Source: Epinephelus fuscoguttatus (Eukaryota; Chordata; Actinopteri; Perciformes; Serranidae). From it: a DNA stretch of 64,000 nt. Positions 1 to 29,562 of this stretch are shown one piece after another. The stretch is taken from NCBI RefSeq assembly GCF_011397635.1, contig NC_064761.1:38714143-38778142 (forward strand), given 5' to 3'. Under the pieces are notes generated by a model. The model saw only the letters and a list, made by a program, of their open reading frames with translations, had not been told where the DNA came from and made no database searches. The position numbers and the translations under genes were made by a program. Within the stretch, counting starts at the first letter, position 1. Each line of letters opens with the position of its first letter.

Positions 1-18036
<18,036 letters not shown>

Positions 18037-19891
18037 TTATGTTTTGTCTGGAAAATTGGACTACAGCTCATATTAAACACAACAAAGCCTGACAGCCTTC
18101 AGCTTCTTTCACACATACTTCCCGGTAAATTATCAAATGACTGACAGACCAGACTTACTCCTCTGTGGCTTCATTCTTGGTGTATGCTTTTTAAGTTCGA
18201 CGTTTTGGTTTGACAACACAAGTCACAGTGGAAGGCATAAGAGTGAAACTTTTATGTAGGAAGAGAAACAATGCTGGAGTCACTGGGAGCAGCATAGTGG
18301 AGGGATGGGCTTGGGAAACTAGACTCAATTTCATCCTAAAACCCCCAAATCCCAAACTAACTAGTAAGCCTTTGCAGCTGCAGACAGAGCACCTTTGGCC
18401 CTTTCAAAAAGAGCTTCACAGAGTGCTTTAGGTTCCCCTTTGTGCAAACAGTGATCAGGCTGCACACTGTTTTCTGCCCACAAGGTCAGCGCTGAATCAT
18501 GGTCTCTGCACCACTGACAACAAACTGACCTCATTTATCTGCCATTTACTGTATATATTACCATAGTTTTTCATATGCACACACCTCCTCTATCTGATCA
18601 TCGACATAGTATGCACATTTTTACAAACTAGAACATATTTCCAATGAGTGCATGTACAGACATGATGTGTGTGATGACATAATTTAGTGTGGTAGACAGG
18701 TGTTTCCCCAGATGTCCTGGCTACTTGATGCCAGTCTGTATATGCTAAATTTGAGAACACGCATTCAACAAGCTGTTTCAGAGTGTGATGTTGCAGAGTC
18801 ACTGCTTCGTTCTTTAGGAAAACCCCTGACAACACAACAGTATTGCAACAACAAACTACAGTTCTTACATATTCTCCATTTCCCAACAGCTACCAAGAGC
18901 ACACAACATGCAGTCAACAAATCAAAATAACGTAAATAGCTTAGAACTGAATCAGTGAGCGGTGCTATATGCTTTGGTTTGCATTCTCACACTGCTGCTG
19001 ACTGCTGACTTTCAGACATCACGGACACCAAACAATCAAAAAACCTATTGCAATCAGAATTGACAGTGAGTCAAACAATCCACAGTGACAAACCACCGAC
19101 ACAAAAGCCTGGCCGTCACTGTGTGCACAGGCCCGGGGTCAGAGGAGATCACTGACCTCCTGCTCTGCAGATGGAAGAACAGCACAAAGCACAAAGAGGA
19201 GAGGACGCCCATGAAATTAAAAAACTGCTGCAGGATACAGGAAGTTTGAAGGGCTGACATTACACACACTGACACAGTCACTTGCGTGTCTTTCATTTCT
19301 GATAAGATGGTTGGTAGTAACAGTAAGATGGGATGGCAGCTGAGGAACTTTTAAAATTGTTACGGTAATGCTGCAATCCGTAGTCGGAAGTCAATAATTG
19401 AGAGTCGGTGTTGAATCCGAATTACCGAACTGACATCAATTACCACAGCACCATCAGTGAGGAGAAACTGTGTATAAAATAAGTCAACTGTTGTGCTCCT
19501 CTTTGCTTATTTAAATAACATACAACACCCCCAAAGTTTGTAAATGGCTGCCAGGCATAACACTGTGAACCACAGTCAGTAGTATAAAGCTGTAGAGCTT
19601 CTGTACATTTGTTTTGCTGTGAGACAGAGACAGAGATATGCATGCTCCACTTCTATCGAGCACAAATTAACTGGATGCAAATCATAGCTACATCACTGTT
19701 ACAGCACATTTCACAACACAACTGCTACATACAGTATATCGTAGCAAGCTGTGGTTTCTGTGATGATTTATTTGACATTTTGTGTCATCCATTGGTTTTC
19801 TGTAGGAAGCCTCATTGTCCGTTGGTAGTAATCCGCCACCAGAAACGGAAAGGGGGTTGTAGTCATTGTCGTCTTTTAGCTCAGCAATCTC

Positions 19892-19950
19892 AATCCTATA
19901 AAAATACAATCTACAAATACCCAATTTGTAGATTGTATTTTTATAGGATT
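19892..19950. repeat. Perfect 27-bp inverted repeat with a 5-nt loop
   Basis: The arms 19892-19918 and 19924-19950 are exact reverse complements (outer ends AATCCTATAAAAATAC and GTATTTTTATAGGATT) separated by five bases. The stem is AT-rich and would form a strong hairpin in DNA or RNA. It stands just before a LINE 3' end in cyfip1 intron 1. It may be the centre of a fold-back element; I do not recognise it as a microRNA. Confidence 0.9.
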
Positions 19951-19988
19951 GTGATTTTGTATGTTGTATTTGTTTTAAAAGCCCAATT

Positions 19989-20118
19989 AGGGACAGGAGT
20001 TGAAAATTAGCTGTAGCTATAACTCTATATGCAGCACATCAGGTTCATGCTTTGTAATGAAACTACGTTAACTGCATTGTCCCTATTAAATAAATAAAAA
20101 ATTCAAATTCAAATTCGA
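19989..20118 (+). mobile_element. 3' end of an L2-type LINE
   Basis: The block from AGGGACAGGAGTTGAAAATT through TAGCTGTAGCTATAA to TTGTCCCTATTAAATAAA resembles the 3' untranslated tail of fish L2-like retrotransposons as I remember it. It ends in a short tandem ATTCAA repeat (20098-20117), the kind of tail such LINEs use. Only the 3' end is present, as expected from 5' truncation. Confidence 0.6.
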
Positions 20119-20984
20119 AAGTGCCGGCTTGACAGTGCTGTGTGCGCTTCTGGAGGAAGAACAGGAACGAACGAACTAGTTTAAACAACTGCACAATGGA
20201 TTACTCGCAGTACGATATCTTTGAACACAACGCCAACCTTGTTCTTCTGCTTTGTCTCTGTGTCCCATTACACTGCAATGGTTTCCTGCCGGTTGGCGAC
20301 ACCCATGTAAAGGAGCATTATGGCCATTAAGTGGGATGGAGTATATAACGCCTCAGGGTCAAACGAACGATCAAGCAGAAGTTTACACACAGGTGTGAGG
20401 CAGCTGACAAAATAGTTCCACAATTGAGATGAATAGCGAAAGCAAGAATGGAAAATACAGTTTGCTACGAACATCAACAAACACCACTGACCACTCGGTG
20501 AGTTTCATGGCTTTGAAAACTAACGTTTCAGGTGGTTTTAGGACAGGTTCACACATGGCCATAGGCAGCAGTGTTAACCCAGGCAGGGGAAAGTCAAAGA
20601 CGTCACTATTTTGGTGTTAGCCGTTCTATTTCATCACAAACAACACAGAAATGGGGCTCAAAGTGCAAAATATCGGCTTTCTCCTTTAATGATGGATACA
20701 GTGGACTGCTGCATAAATACAGAGTCTCACCCCTCTGACTCATGGGACATGTGGTTGTTGAACACTAACAGAATAATCATTTTATCTAGGGCTCTTACGG
20801 TACACTGTAACGGTACTCTTGCTGTGTGGCAACGATGCTAACCCCTGCACCACCATGCCGGGTACTCAATGATGAAAGAAACCTTATCACACATCGACGC
20901 ATGTTAGAGCTGCGTTACCTCAACAGCTACAGAAAATAAATTTGCCTTTATGTTACATTACGTGGAAGGTCACCTACGCAAGAT

Positions 20985-21120
20985 TACTGTAACAATTTCA
21001 TCACACACAACAAAATTCCTTGACTTTTTTTACTAAGTCACTGACTTTACCAGGCTTGGAAAAAGGGCTTGTGAAATTCCATGACTTTTCCAGGTTTTCC
21101 ATGACTGTGAGAACTCTGCA
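20985..21120 (-). mobile_element. Fragment of a fish hAT-like element
   Basis: Contains TTCCATGACTTTTCCAGG and TTTTCCATGACTGTGAGAAC, motifs of the same fish family as the element at 13900-15013, here reversed. No coding potential. Confidence 0.5.
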
Positions 21121-23311
21121 TTTAAAGCATCCCGGTGATCGGCACATCTGGGTCATGCCATTGGATGCAGGTTAGCATGTTGGATGTGTTCCCACTCATA
21201 AACCCTACAAAGGCCGAGCAACACCCGCACACCATCTTCATCTTATACACAACTCTATCTCCATCGAACCGGCAAGTGACTCACACACCAATCAACTTTT
21301 ATCTTACGCCAGCGATTGTCGTGAACAGCATACAGCTAAAAGTTTCCAGATGGAACTCGCACTTGTAAAATTTGGTTTAATTTCATGTGTATTCTGCATG
21401 TGGCTGCATGCATCACAGCCCGTGACCCCACACTGACCGGCCGGTATAAATACACAAAGCATTACAGCCCTAATTTTATCTGATCTTTATCATGAAATGA
21501 CATCTGTGGACTGAAGTGGAAGTAACATGTTTCAGCTTTACAGGGAGGCTGATAAAACAGATTGACTTGTTGCTACTGGACCAGACGCAACCTATGACTT
21601 TACCTCCCTTTCACTATGAGTTCTTTTTGTTGTCATCAAAATATTTGTATTATTTATGATGCAGGTGTTATGCAAAACACACAAAGGACCTGTATGGCTA
21701 ATGCAAGCGCATGCACTGCGCACAAATCTCCACAAAGCATGTATGCAAAGTGGCTGCCGTCAACCGCATCAGATTACAAAAGGCAGCTGCTCTTTTGATC
21801 ACAGAAATGAGGCACAGGCTGAAATGTTGCTTGTTTAGTTGTTGCAGAAGATTTAAGACTCTCTTACATTAACAAGATTACGTAAATAAAATTTCTTCAC
21901 AGGCCAAAAATGTTCTATTAAATGATGTGGTCAAATTTCTTACTGTTTCAGATATCTGAACCGTGCTCCCTTCACAGCCTTGAAAAACTGATTCACCACC
22001 TCATAAATGTATTAACAATGCAAGTCAGGTCTAAGCGTTGACTGTGACACGTTTTCTGTTGTTCTGACTCTGTACTCCAGCACAATGAACTTGAAATGAC
22101 ACAGAGACTGAGCTTTAAATGCTGACTGTCAGGTTTAAGAGCATTTTAGTGTGTTCACATCTGTATTGGGTGAAGAGCACAGAAATTCGTCTAATATACA
22201 GCACAGTTCACACACTGTTCAACAAATATAGACGTTAACAAACTCAAATAAAAGCTGAAAGTCGAGAGGAAGTCTAAAGTACAGAGCCAACAAAAACAAA
22301 ATTGTGTTACTACTTGCAGACAGCGCTGTAACAATGCCAAAGTACAGAACAAAAAAAGTTATCTAACTGCAAATGGGGTATAAATAGGTGTGGTTAGTTG
22401 CAAAATACAGTTTGTCAAAGAGGGAAGGAAGCCACAAGGGAAGAGCAGTCTATGTAAAGCAGTTTTCAGAACCTGTCTCATTAATGATTCAAACATCTTT
22501 TTTTAGTTTGCAAAACTGAACTGCAAACAGTCAAGTAAGCAGCATAACAGACTGCAGATCAGTCATCCTGGCTACAAAACAGGGAAGTATGAATCACAGA
22601 CAGTGTGAGCATGTGATGCACGGTCAACTTTAACACAGGGAACAACTGCACATTCAGCTGATGTCACAGAAACTGAAAGTAACCAATAAAGAGGATACAC
22701 AGCTCTGCATTTTAAAAAATACACTTTTGTACTTTGAAACTGTTTGTATGGAAATGTAAGAACATTTTAAAGAACATGAAGTAGTTTTGACAAATACAGC
22801 ACGCCACACTATTTAATTCTGTAGAGAAACCATGTCCATTATTTAAAAAGGAACTTCTGTGGCTTTTGCTTTAGTGCTCAGTTCCTCTTAAGACTGTCTC
22901 CTCTGAGAAAAGACACACAAGGGACAAATTAAAAAAGGCATACACCTCTTAAAGAGTTAATCTAACCTGCCAGGTTGTCGGCCAGAGTGCCCACTGCTGA
23001 AGTTGTGCAGCGTGTGTCTGCAGGGCTTCCTCTGTAATTACACAGTAAGGAGCTTAAACCAGCCTCAAGTAGGTGAGCTAGGTGTGCCAAGCAGAGGGCA
23101 AACACGAGGCACCACCACGCAACAGTGATAATAATGCCAGGAACAGTTCACTTAGGATTACTAGCTCTTTTTCAAATCACACAAAAGGACGTTATGGGAC
23201 AGGATAAAATAACAACATTAGAGAGACATAAAGTGTAAAGAAATAAACGAAAAGTACTAAAATAAGTGAAAAACAATAAGAGAAGCTACTTAACTCAAAG
23301 AAATAGACAAG

Positions 23312-23601
23312 GGCTGCAACTTACAATTGTTTTTATTACCGATTAATCCGCCCATTATTTTCTCAATTTATTGTTTTGTTAATAAAATGTCAAAAAACAG
23401 TGAAAAATTCCCTGTGTGGTTTCCCAGAGCCCAAGAGGACGTCTTTAATGGCATGTTTTATCTGACCAAGAGTCCAAAAATCTAAAAACTTAGTTTATTA
23501 TTATGTATGACAGAGAAAAGCATTACTTTCTCAAATAAAAAAACACTCAATTAATGACCAAACAAGTTTAATCAATTAATATTCCGTGGATCGACTAATC
23601 C
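23312..23601 (+). mobile_element. Fish MITE with GGGCTGCAACT terminus
   Basis: Starts with GGGCTGCAACTTACAATTG, contains AATAAAATGTCAAAAAACAG and CCCAGAGCCCAAGAGGACGT, and ends with ATCAATTAATATTCC and GATCGACTAATCCC. This matches the layout of a very common fish non-autonomous hAT-like family. No open frame. Confidence 0.65.
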
Positions 23602-24131
23602 CAGTGTTCCCAGCCCTGGGGTCAGGACCCCCACAGGGGTCACAAGGTAAATCTGAGGGGTCACTGCACAGGATATTTTTCAGATGTTCCTGTAATCATT
23701 GCTTTTATAAAGCAAATTACTGAAAAATGACCCGACTAACATCTAATTTAAATAAAACATTACATTAGTAACGATCACAGTTGTTTTAAGCCAAACCACT
23801 GTGTTTCTTTCTAAACCAAACCAAGTACCTTTGTAGCCTAAACTAACCTTGACCAACATTGTGCATTTACTTTGAGAACGATTGTATACATTTGACAAGC
23901 AGAAACTGCACATTCCCTGAGAAAACGGAAGTTTATTTCATCCAAAACTGACGCAGGAGGGTACCTAGAGCATCATACTTTGATGCGTAGGGCCCCTCAC
24001 CAAACGTTAGTTTTGATGAGCTGGAATAAGAACATGCAGGCTGACCTGTCCATGACCTAGAGCAGTGGCTCCCCCCATGGAGTCGCAAGATAAATCTTAG
24101 GGGCCATTAGTAAACAGATTTGGGAGACATA

Positions 24132-24434
24132 GGACACATTCACACTGGTGCTGGCTTTAAACAAACTCTGGTCCACTTCCACAGATAGTTCAGTTTGTTT
24201 GGAGTGGTGCGAACGCTCATTCGAACTCTGGTGCGGACCAAACGAGCGAACCCTGGTCCGCTTGAAGACCCGGGGTCTCCAGGGTGGTGCGGTTTGCTTA
24301 CAGTGGGAAATGCAAACAGACTATCCAGCGAACCAAAGAGAGGAAGTGAACCAAAAAGAGGAAGTGACGTAGAGCGCAGTGCATTGTGGGTAGAAAAAAA
24401 CAAAGCCAACAGCGCGAACCATGAGAAGCAGAGG

Positions 24435-24465
<31 letters not shown>

Positions 24466-24688
24466 CTTCTAGTGGGCAGACGTGGAGTAGTGAGGAGGTG
24501 CAGGCGCTTATATGGTCAGAGGACTATATATCGCAGTTGCTGGCTGCCAGCTGAAGAGGATGGAATTCTGTTTTCAGTCCTGGCCAATCGATGAGCCGGG
24601 TTCTCTTCTTTTTTTCTTCCTGGCCAGTGGCGGCATTCCCCGCCCAATCAAACCAAGTCCCCCAGACTATCCCGGTGTGAATGCACCC
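24132..24688 (+). mobile_element. Non-autonomous PIF/Harbinger-like transposon
   Basis: The termini are inverted repeats (GGACACATTCACACTGG and, on the reverse strand, GGGTGCATTCACACCGG, 13 of 17 identical), flanked on both sides by ATA (24129-24131 and 24689-24691) as a short target duplication. A plus-strand frame at about 24465-24540 reads TWSSEEVQALIWSEDYISQL, resembling the Myb/SANT-like accessory protein of Harbinger elements. A 20-base poly(A) run lies at 24437-24456. The 557-bp length means the transposase is missing. Confidence 0.7.
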
Positions 24689-24712
24689 ATACACTTGTAC
24701 AGCATTTTTCTG

Positions 24713-24935
24713 GTCTTTTGACCACTTAAAGTGCTTTTACACTACACCTGTCACATTAACACAATCACACACTGGATGCCGAGGCTACCGTACATGGTGC
24801 CGCCTGCTACTCAGTAACCATTTACACGCACTCACACACTGATGGAACATCCACCGGGAACAATGTGGGGTTGCCCAAGGATACGTCGACATGCAGACTG
24901 GGGGATCCGAGGATCAAACCACCGATCTTCCGCGG
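24713..24935 (-). mobile_element. 5'-truncated tRNA-derived SINE
   Basis: Same family as the copy at 41168-41448: shared blocks include GAGGCTACC, CTCACACACTGATGGAACA and TTGCCCAAGGATAC. On the minus strand a B-box-like GGTTTGATCCTC (24920-24909) remains but the A box is missing, so the head is lost. Recognition rests on similarity to the second copy. Confidence 0.6.
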
Positions 24936-26592
24936 CACCAAATTATTTTAATGTTCTTTCCTAATCATTGATTTTACTCATAATACTGGGTAATTTTACA
25001 AAATGAAACAATCTGATAAAACAAAAAAAAAAAATCACTCTTTTGGTTGAAGAAGCCACCTGAGAACGTAATCTGTAAAATATGACGAGGGGTCAGCTTT
25101 ATTTCCAGGGGTCACAGGAGAAAGAGGTTAGGACACACTGGACTTACTGATAAATTGATAATCTAGGCCTTTGACTCCTAACCAAGAATACTTTATTTCC
25201 CAAGAAGTGCATGGAAGCAACTGACACCTCTCCAGTATGAGGGTAATTGAACGATGAGCGCCTGTATTTTTAATGGGACTGAAAATCATACCATCAGGAT
25301 TTATATATACCCGGTACACCTTACTACCATAATGCCACCAAAGCCCAGTTCAAATAGCTACATTCAATTGGCAAATGCTTAATATAGATATCTAAATGTA
25401 ATGAAGAGACAGTTACGCAAATATTAGTGTGGGAGTAACAAATAAAAGGTTGAAATATCCAGCCTCCCCACAGATGGAACTGAAAGTACATGCATGACTG
25501 GGTGCCCCTACAAGTAGGCGAAAATTGGTTTTATTCATTTATGTGGACTTGAAGTTACTGAATACCACCAGCAGCAGAAACATTCATGTGTGATGCAGCA
25601 TCGCTATCAATATTCAAATGCGACTGTCTCATGTCTGATGGAGCAGATAAAACGTTTGACACTTCTGCAAGTCTGCTAAAAACAAATACCAGCAGATCAC
25701 ACTTATCACAAATCCTTTCACATCTGAAGACGGAAGGAAGCCTCTGTGTTCCTCTGAAGCAAGAAACAATTTCAACAGAAACATTCGATGCCCTGCAGAA
25801 CATTTACATCACACGTTTCCTCAGAGACAGCAAACAGAAAACACTAAATAGTTGTAATGAAAGCCACGTGGGTTCATCAAGTAGCTTCACCACACAGTGC
25901 CATCCTGGAGGAAGTTGTTGATGCGTCTCTCGATCGAGGTGTGAACACACTTATTCTGCAAGATATCACACCACCGTTACCACGTATCAGTGCAATCTCT
26001 CTGTATCTCTGTTCAACTGTCACTGCAAACAAATGGTGTTACTTCACAAAAATGTTTATGTCCACACACAACATTTCATCAACTGCTCAAAAGAAAGTCT
26101 TGTAATCATAGTTTTATCTTGAACCTGACAGCATTTGCTAAAATGCTAAATGCAGCAGCAAAGGGCATTTTAACACATCTGTATTCTCTTAAAAGATTAT
26201 TAAGTGATACACACAGGTAATGGAAAGCCACTCTTTGGTTTCAGTGGCTACACCGCTGCACTATATACAGTATACGCAGCAGGTCGCTTCAGGTGTGTTG
26301 CTCTAAACTGGCTCTGCAGCATCTTTGAAGAAGAAATTCAACCACAGGTATAAAAAAACTGCACCACTTTCACCAAAATACCAACTGATGCGGTTGAACC
26401 AACGGTATCACCACGCCTCATCATACTCCCCTCCTTCCTCCCTTCCTTCCCTTGTGTCCTCCGAGCTAACATCAGTAACAGCCTAAAAGCAGTACAGCAA
26501 CAAATACAGTCTGACACCTCAACACATCACCTCACAGGACCACAAGTTTCTACATTTGAGGAACACTCACTCTACACTGCAGTTATCAATAG

Positions 26593-27166
26593 TTAAAGGA
26601 GCTATATGTAAGAAATCTAAAGCAAACAGTCGTAAAATTCTCCTAATATGTCACAGAGACTAAGGAATAATGTTCATATAACATACTGACCTCACCGACA
26701 ACAATAGCACAGCCAGAATATTCAAGTTTTAAAAAAAAGTTTACGGCCCGCAAATCATGTTTATGTTTTGAATTTGTGTTTTGGCCTGTTGCGCCACCCA
26801 CCGCCGTCTACCAGTCACACAGTCAGCAGAGTCTCAGCATCAGTTACAGTTACGACTGAGCTACAGCAGCACGGCATGCAGCATTAGCAGTGTCCTGGTA
26901 CATAGCATTAGCAGCCGGCTCCTCCGCTGTATCCCGGCAGCAGAGAAGCCGGACTTGCTCGAATGGTCCGCTGGAAAACCGAAGATCACGGACGACGTGG
27001 CCCTGCCACGGCAGCCGCCCGTGGGCAAACAAACCAGTCTCCAGCGTGCCCCTGTCCAGCAACCTCGAATCTGTAGGGGAGGGGGGGGCGGACACGACCC
27101 ACAGCAGTATTTTGAATTTGAGTGCAGTAACCATTTTGGCCACATTGTTACATACAGCGCCTTTAA
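26593..27166. mobile_element. MITE bounded by TTAA
   Basis: Inverted termini TTAAAGGAGCTATATGTAAG and, on the reverse strand, TTAAAGGCGCTGTATGTAAC, each starting with TTAA (26593-26596 and 27163-27166). A TTAA duplication is the piggyBac signature, but the termini could belong to another superfamily. The 574-bp interior is GC-rich in its second half and gives overlapping chance frames of 93-137 codons on both strands, none with a recognisable domain. Confidence 0.6.
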
Positions 27167-27284
27167 TATAAAGTGTCAAAATAATCTTGTATAATAATAC
27201 AACACATTTCATTACTAAAAGAAATCTGATGTACAGATTTTTTTTAGAAAAGGTTAACAGAACTGATATTTAGAGCAGAACTGC

Positions 27285-27695
27285 AAAGATGAGTCGATTA
27301 ATTGAGGTCAGTGTGTAGGATTTAGGGGGCTATATTGGCAGAGGTTAAATATAACATAATAGGTATTTTTTCTTTAGTTTATAATCACCTGAAAATAACA
27401 ATAATTATAATAATAATTATATCTACATAGGGAGCAGGTCCTTGTTTATGGAGATCGCCATATTGTACCACCATGTTTCTACAGTAGCCCAGAATGGACA
27501 AACCAAACGCTGGCTCTAGATAGGGATATTCATATTTTTGCATCAGCCAATGTAGTTAAAAGCCCCTCCACGACGAGCATCAGAGAAATGCCTTTTTTTT
27601 AAACATATAACTGCTTTATACAGTGTTTTTACCAGTTTACCAGACACTGTACAGATCAAACAACCAATCGATTAATCCAGAGTTGCAGCCCTAAT
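27285..27695. mobile_element. hAT-like MITE interrupted by another fish repeat
   Basis: The outer ends GAGTCGATTAATTGAGG (about 27290) and AATCCAGAGTTGCAGCCCT (about 27674-27692) belong to the GGGCTGCAAC family. Between them, from about 27309, lies a different common fish repeat starting GTGTGTAGGATTTAGGGGGC and including TACAGTAGCCCAGAATGGAC. The nesting is seen from the order of motifs; inner boundaries are approximate. Confidence 0.55.
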
Positions 27696-29191
27696 TGTAA
27701 GTTGTATGTTTTTGTTAAGCTCTCCAAAGTGAATATTTTACATTCTTAACTGCTGGTCAGACAAAACAAGACGCGTGAGGACTTCACCTTAGCTTCTAGG
27801 GAATTTTGTTATATAGGCAAAACAAGAATAATCAATTATTTGAAAGAATAATCAGCAGATTAATCGGTTATGACGGGGTAGGCAACGTGCGTTTCTTTAG
27901 CCGTTGTCTGGTGGCTTTATTTGGCTTTGACAAAAAATAAATTGTAAATGAATAACAATAATTTTAAACATCTTATTTTTAATTTATCATTGTAGTTGGC
28001 TGAAAGTGGTTCTTACATTTTCCAGGTGTAAAAACTTGCAGCTTTACACTCAATAAGAAAGTGTTTTAAATTTGCGTCGACTAAAATGTGCTTCATACAT
28101 CAACAGCCTGGTGCTTTTTCCAAAATTTTGGTGAACCTCAATAGCGGGGCTTGTTTTGAGTCTCCTTAGCCAGGCTGGTTATGGAGTCCAAATCCAAAAA
28201 AGATAAAGTCTGGAGGAAAATCAAGATTTTAAACGTGTTTGGACAGATTTGTTTGCTTTCATAGCAAACACTGCAACGGCACAGTACCAAATAATCACAA
28301 ATAGCACTAGAGAGTAACAACATTGTGGTAAAACATATTAATAAATGCTCATATAGAACTATTAGTAACGATGATTGACTGATTTAGATTTATTAGGTTG
28401 TGTTACCTTTATTACATGGCACAAATACGTATTGCACCTCCAGACAGATTTTTAAAAAAAATAATAAAAAATAATATTACGGTATCATAACCCCTGGTTT
28501 ATGAAAATAATCGTTAGCTACAGCCCCAATGTGGAGTGAACGGCTGGGCTGTGAACGCATCATCAGGAGGGTGTGGAATACAGTCTGGTTCCTGAACGCA
28601 ACTATCCTGTTACAGTGTTTCCCAAAGGAGCAAACAGAAAAGAAAAGACAGAGATTCCCAAAAATATGAGGACTCAGTTTCACATTGTGCACTCTATGGC
28701 AGACAGGTAGCTCAATTTAAAGTGTGTAACTTCAACTTTTTGATAGAAACTTCATCATACTGCGGCTATCACACCTGATGGACACGTAACTTTCTACTCC
28801 AGCTCACACCTACTGATACATTCTTCTAAAACAGAGTTCAGAGAAATAAAATATTTGGTAATAGTGACATTAAGGTGTTAAAAAAACTGCTGTAGTCCGA
28901 CCTGTAGGTGACTGTAATGGCTGTATATCCCTGCTCCGTGCCGTGGCCTGAGATTAGTCACAGCTCGGGCCTGTGAGCCAGAAAAATGGCTTTGCTCTGC
29001 AACAGGCTGGTAACGTCCGCGAGCTAATAACTGAAGTCGATTTTAAATCTCTCTCTAACGGACAAATTTACCGAAGCGCCGTTAACGAGCGGCTACACCC
29101 GAAGCTGTGACGCTAAACTTTTTTCCTCCACCGTGGTTTGGTCAACTTTAGCTGAACACACTCAACTTCGCGACCACTCGGCTCTACTCAC

Positions 29192-29330
29192 CCGGAGTTG
29201 TCGGTTAGCAGGGAAAAGTTGTCCGGTTATAAACCAAAGCTAAACCGCCATTAAGCCGGAGTGTCGATCCCTCTGGAGACTGAGACACACTCAGTCCAAG
29301 TTATCAGTTTTCTCTGTCGTCGGCCGGAGG
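29192..29330 (-). promoter_or_regulatory. cyfip1: Putative non-coding first exon and promoter of cyfip1
   Basis: The start-codon exon has an acceptor at 18014-18015, only four bases before the ATG, so an upstream leader exon is required. On the minus strand a strong donor (CTCCGG then GTGAGT) ends at 29192, just below a GC-rich, CpG-rich segment reaching about 29560. The right boundary given here is a guess. The leader would hold a three-codon upstream ORF (ATG GCG GTT TAG, 29251-29240). No TATA box is obvious. The donor is seen directly; the transcription start is inferred. Confidence 0.55.
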
Positions 29331-29562
29331 AATCTTTCCTCGGTCGGTGTTATTATCATGGGCGGGGGAGGGAAGCAGAGAGCAGGGAGTTCCTGTCCCT
29401 CAAACAGGGAAACTCAACAGGAAACTCTGCGCTGCGCTGCGCTGCCGTGCTAACCTCCTCCACCAGGGCAGGGACGCGGAGGATGAAAGGTAGAGTCAAA
29501 GGAATGTAATCTGCCCCGGGGTATGGAGGGCGATTAGTGCCCAAACACCTTCCCCCGCTCAA

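Larger units (their letters stand above)
23606..25141. mobile_element. Nest of hAT-like repeats (GTTCCCAGCCCTGGGGTC family)
   Basis: Two left-end motifs (CAGTGTTCCCAGCCCTGGGG at 23606 and a related AGTGGCTCCCCCCATGGAG near 24064) and a right end near 25080-25141 (GGGGTCAGCTTTATTTCC, then GGTTAGGACACACTGG) belong to a fish repeat with this type of end. The Harbinger-like element at 24132-24688 and the SINE fragment at 24713-24935 are inserted within it. Boundaries of the outer copies are approximate. Confidence 0.5.

Noticed and set aside
26781..27212. Overlapping frames of 93-137 codons on both strands.
   Set aside because: They lie in the GC-rich interior of a TTAA-bounded MITE and have no recognisable domain.
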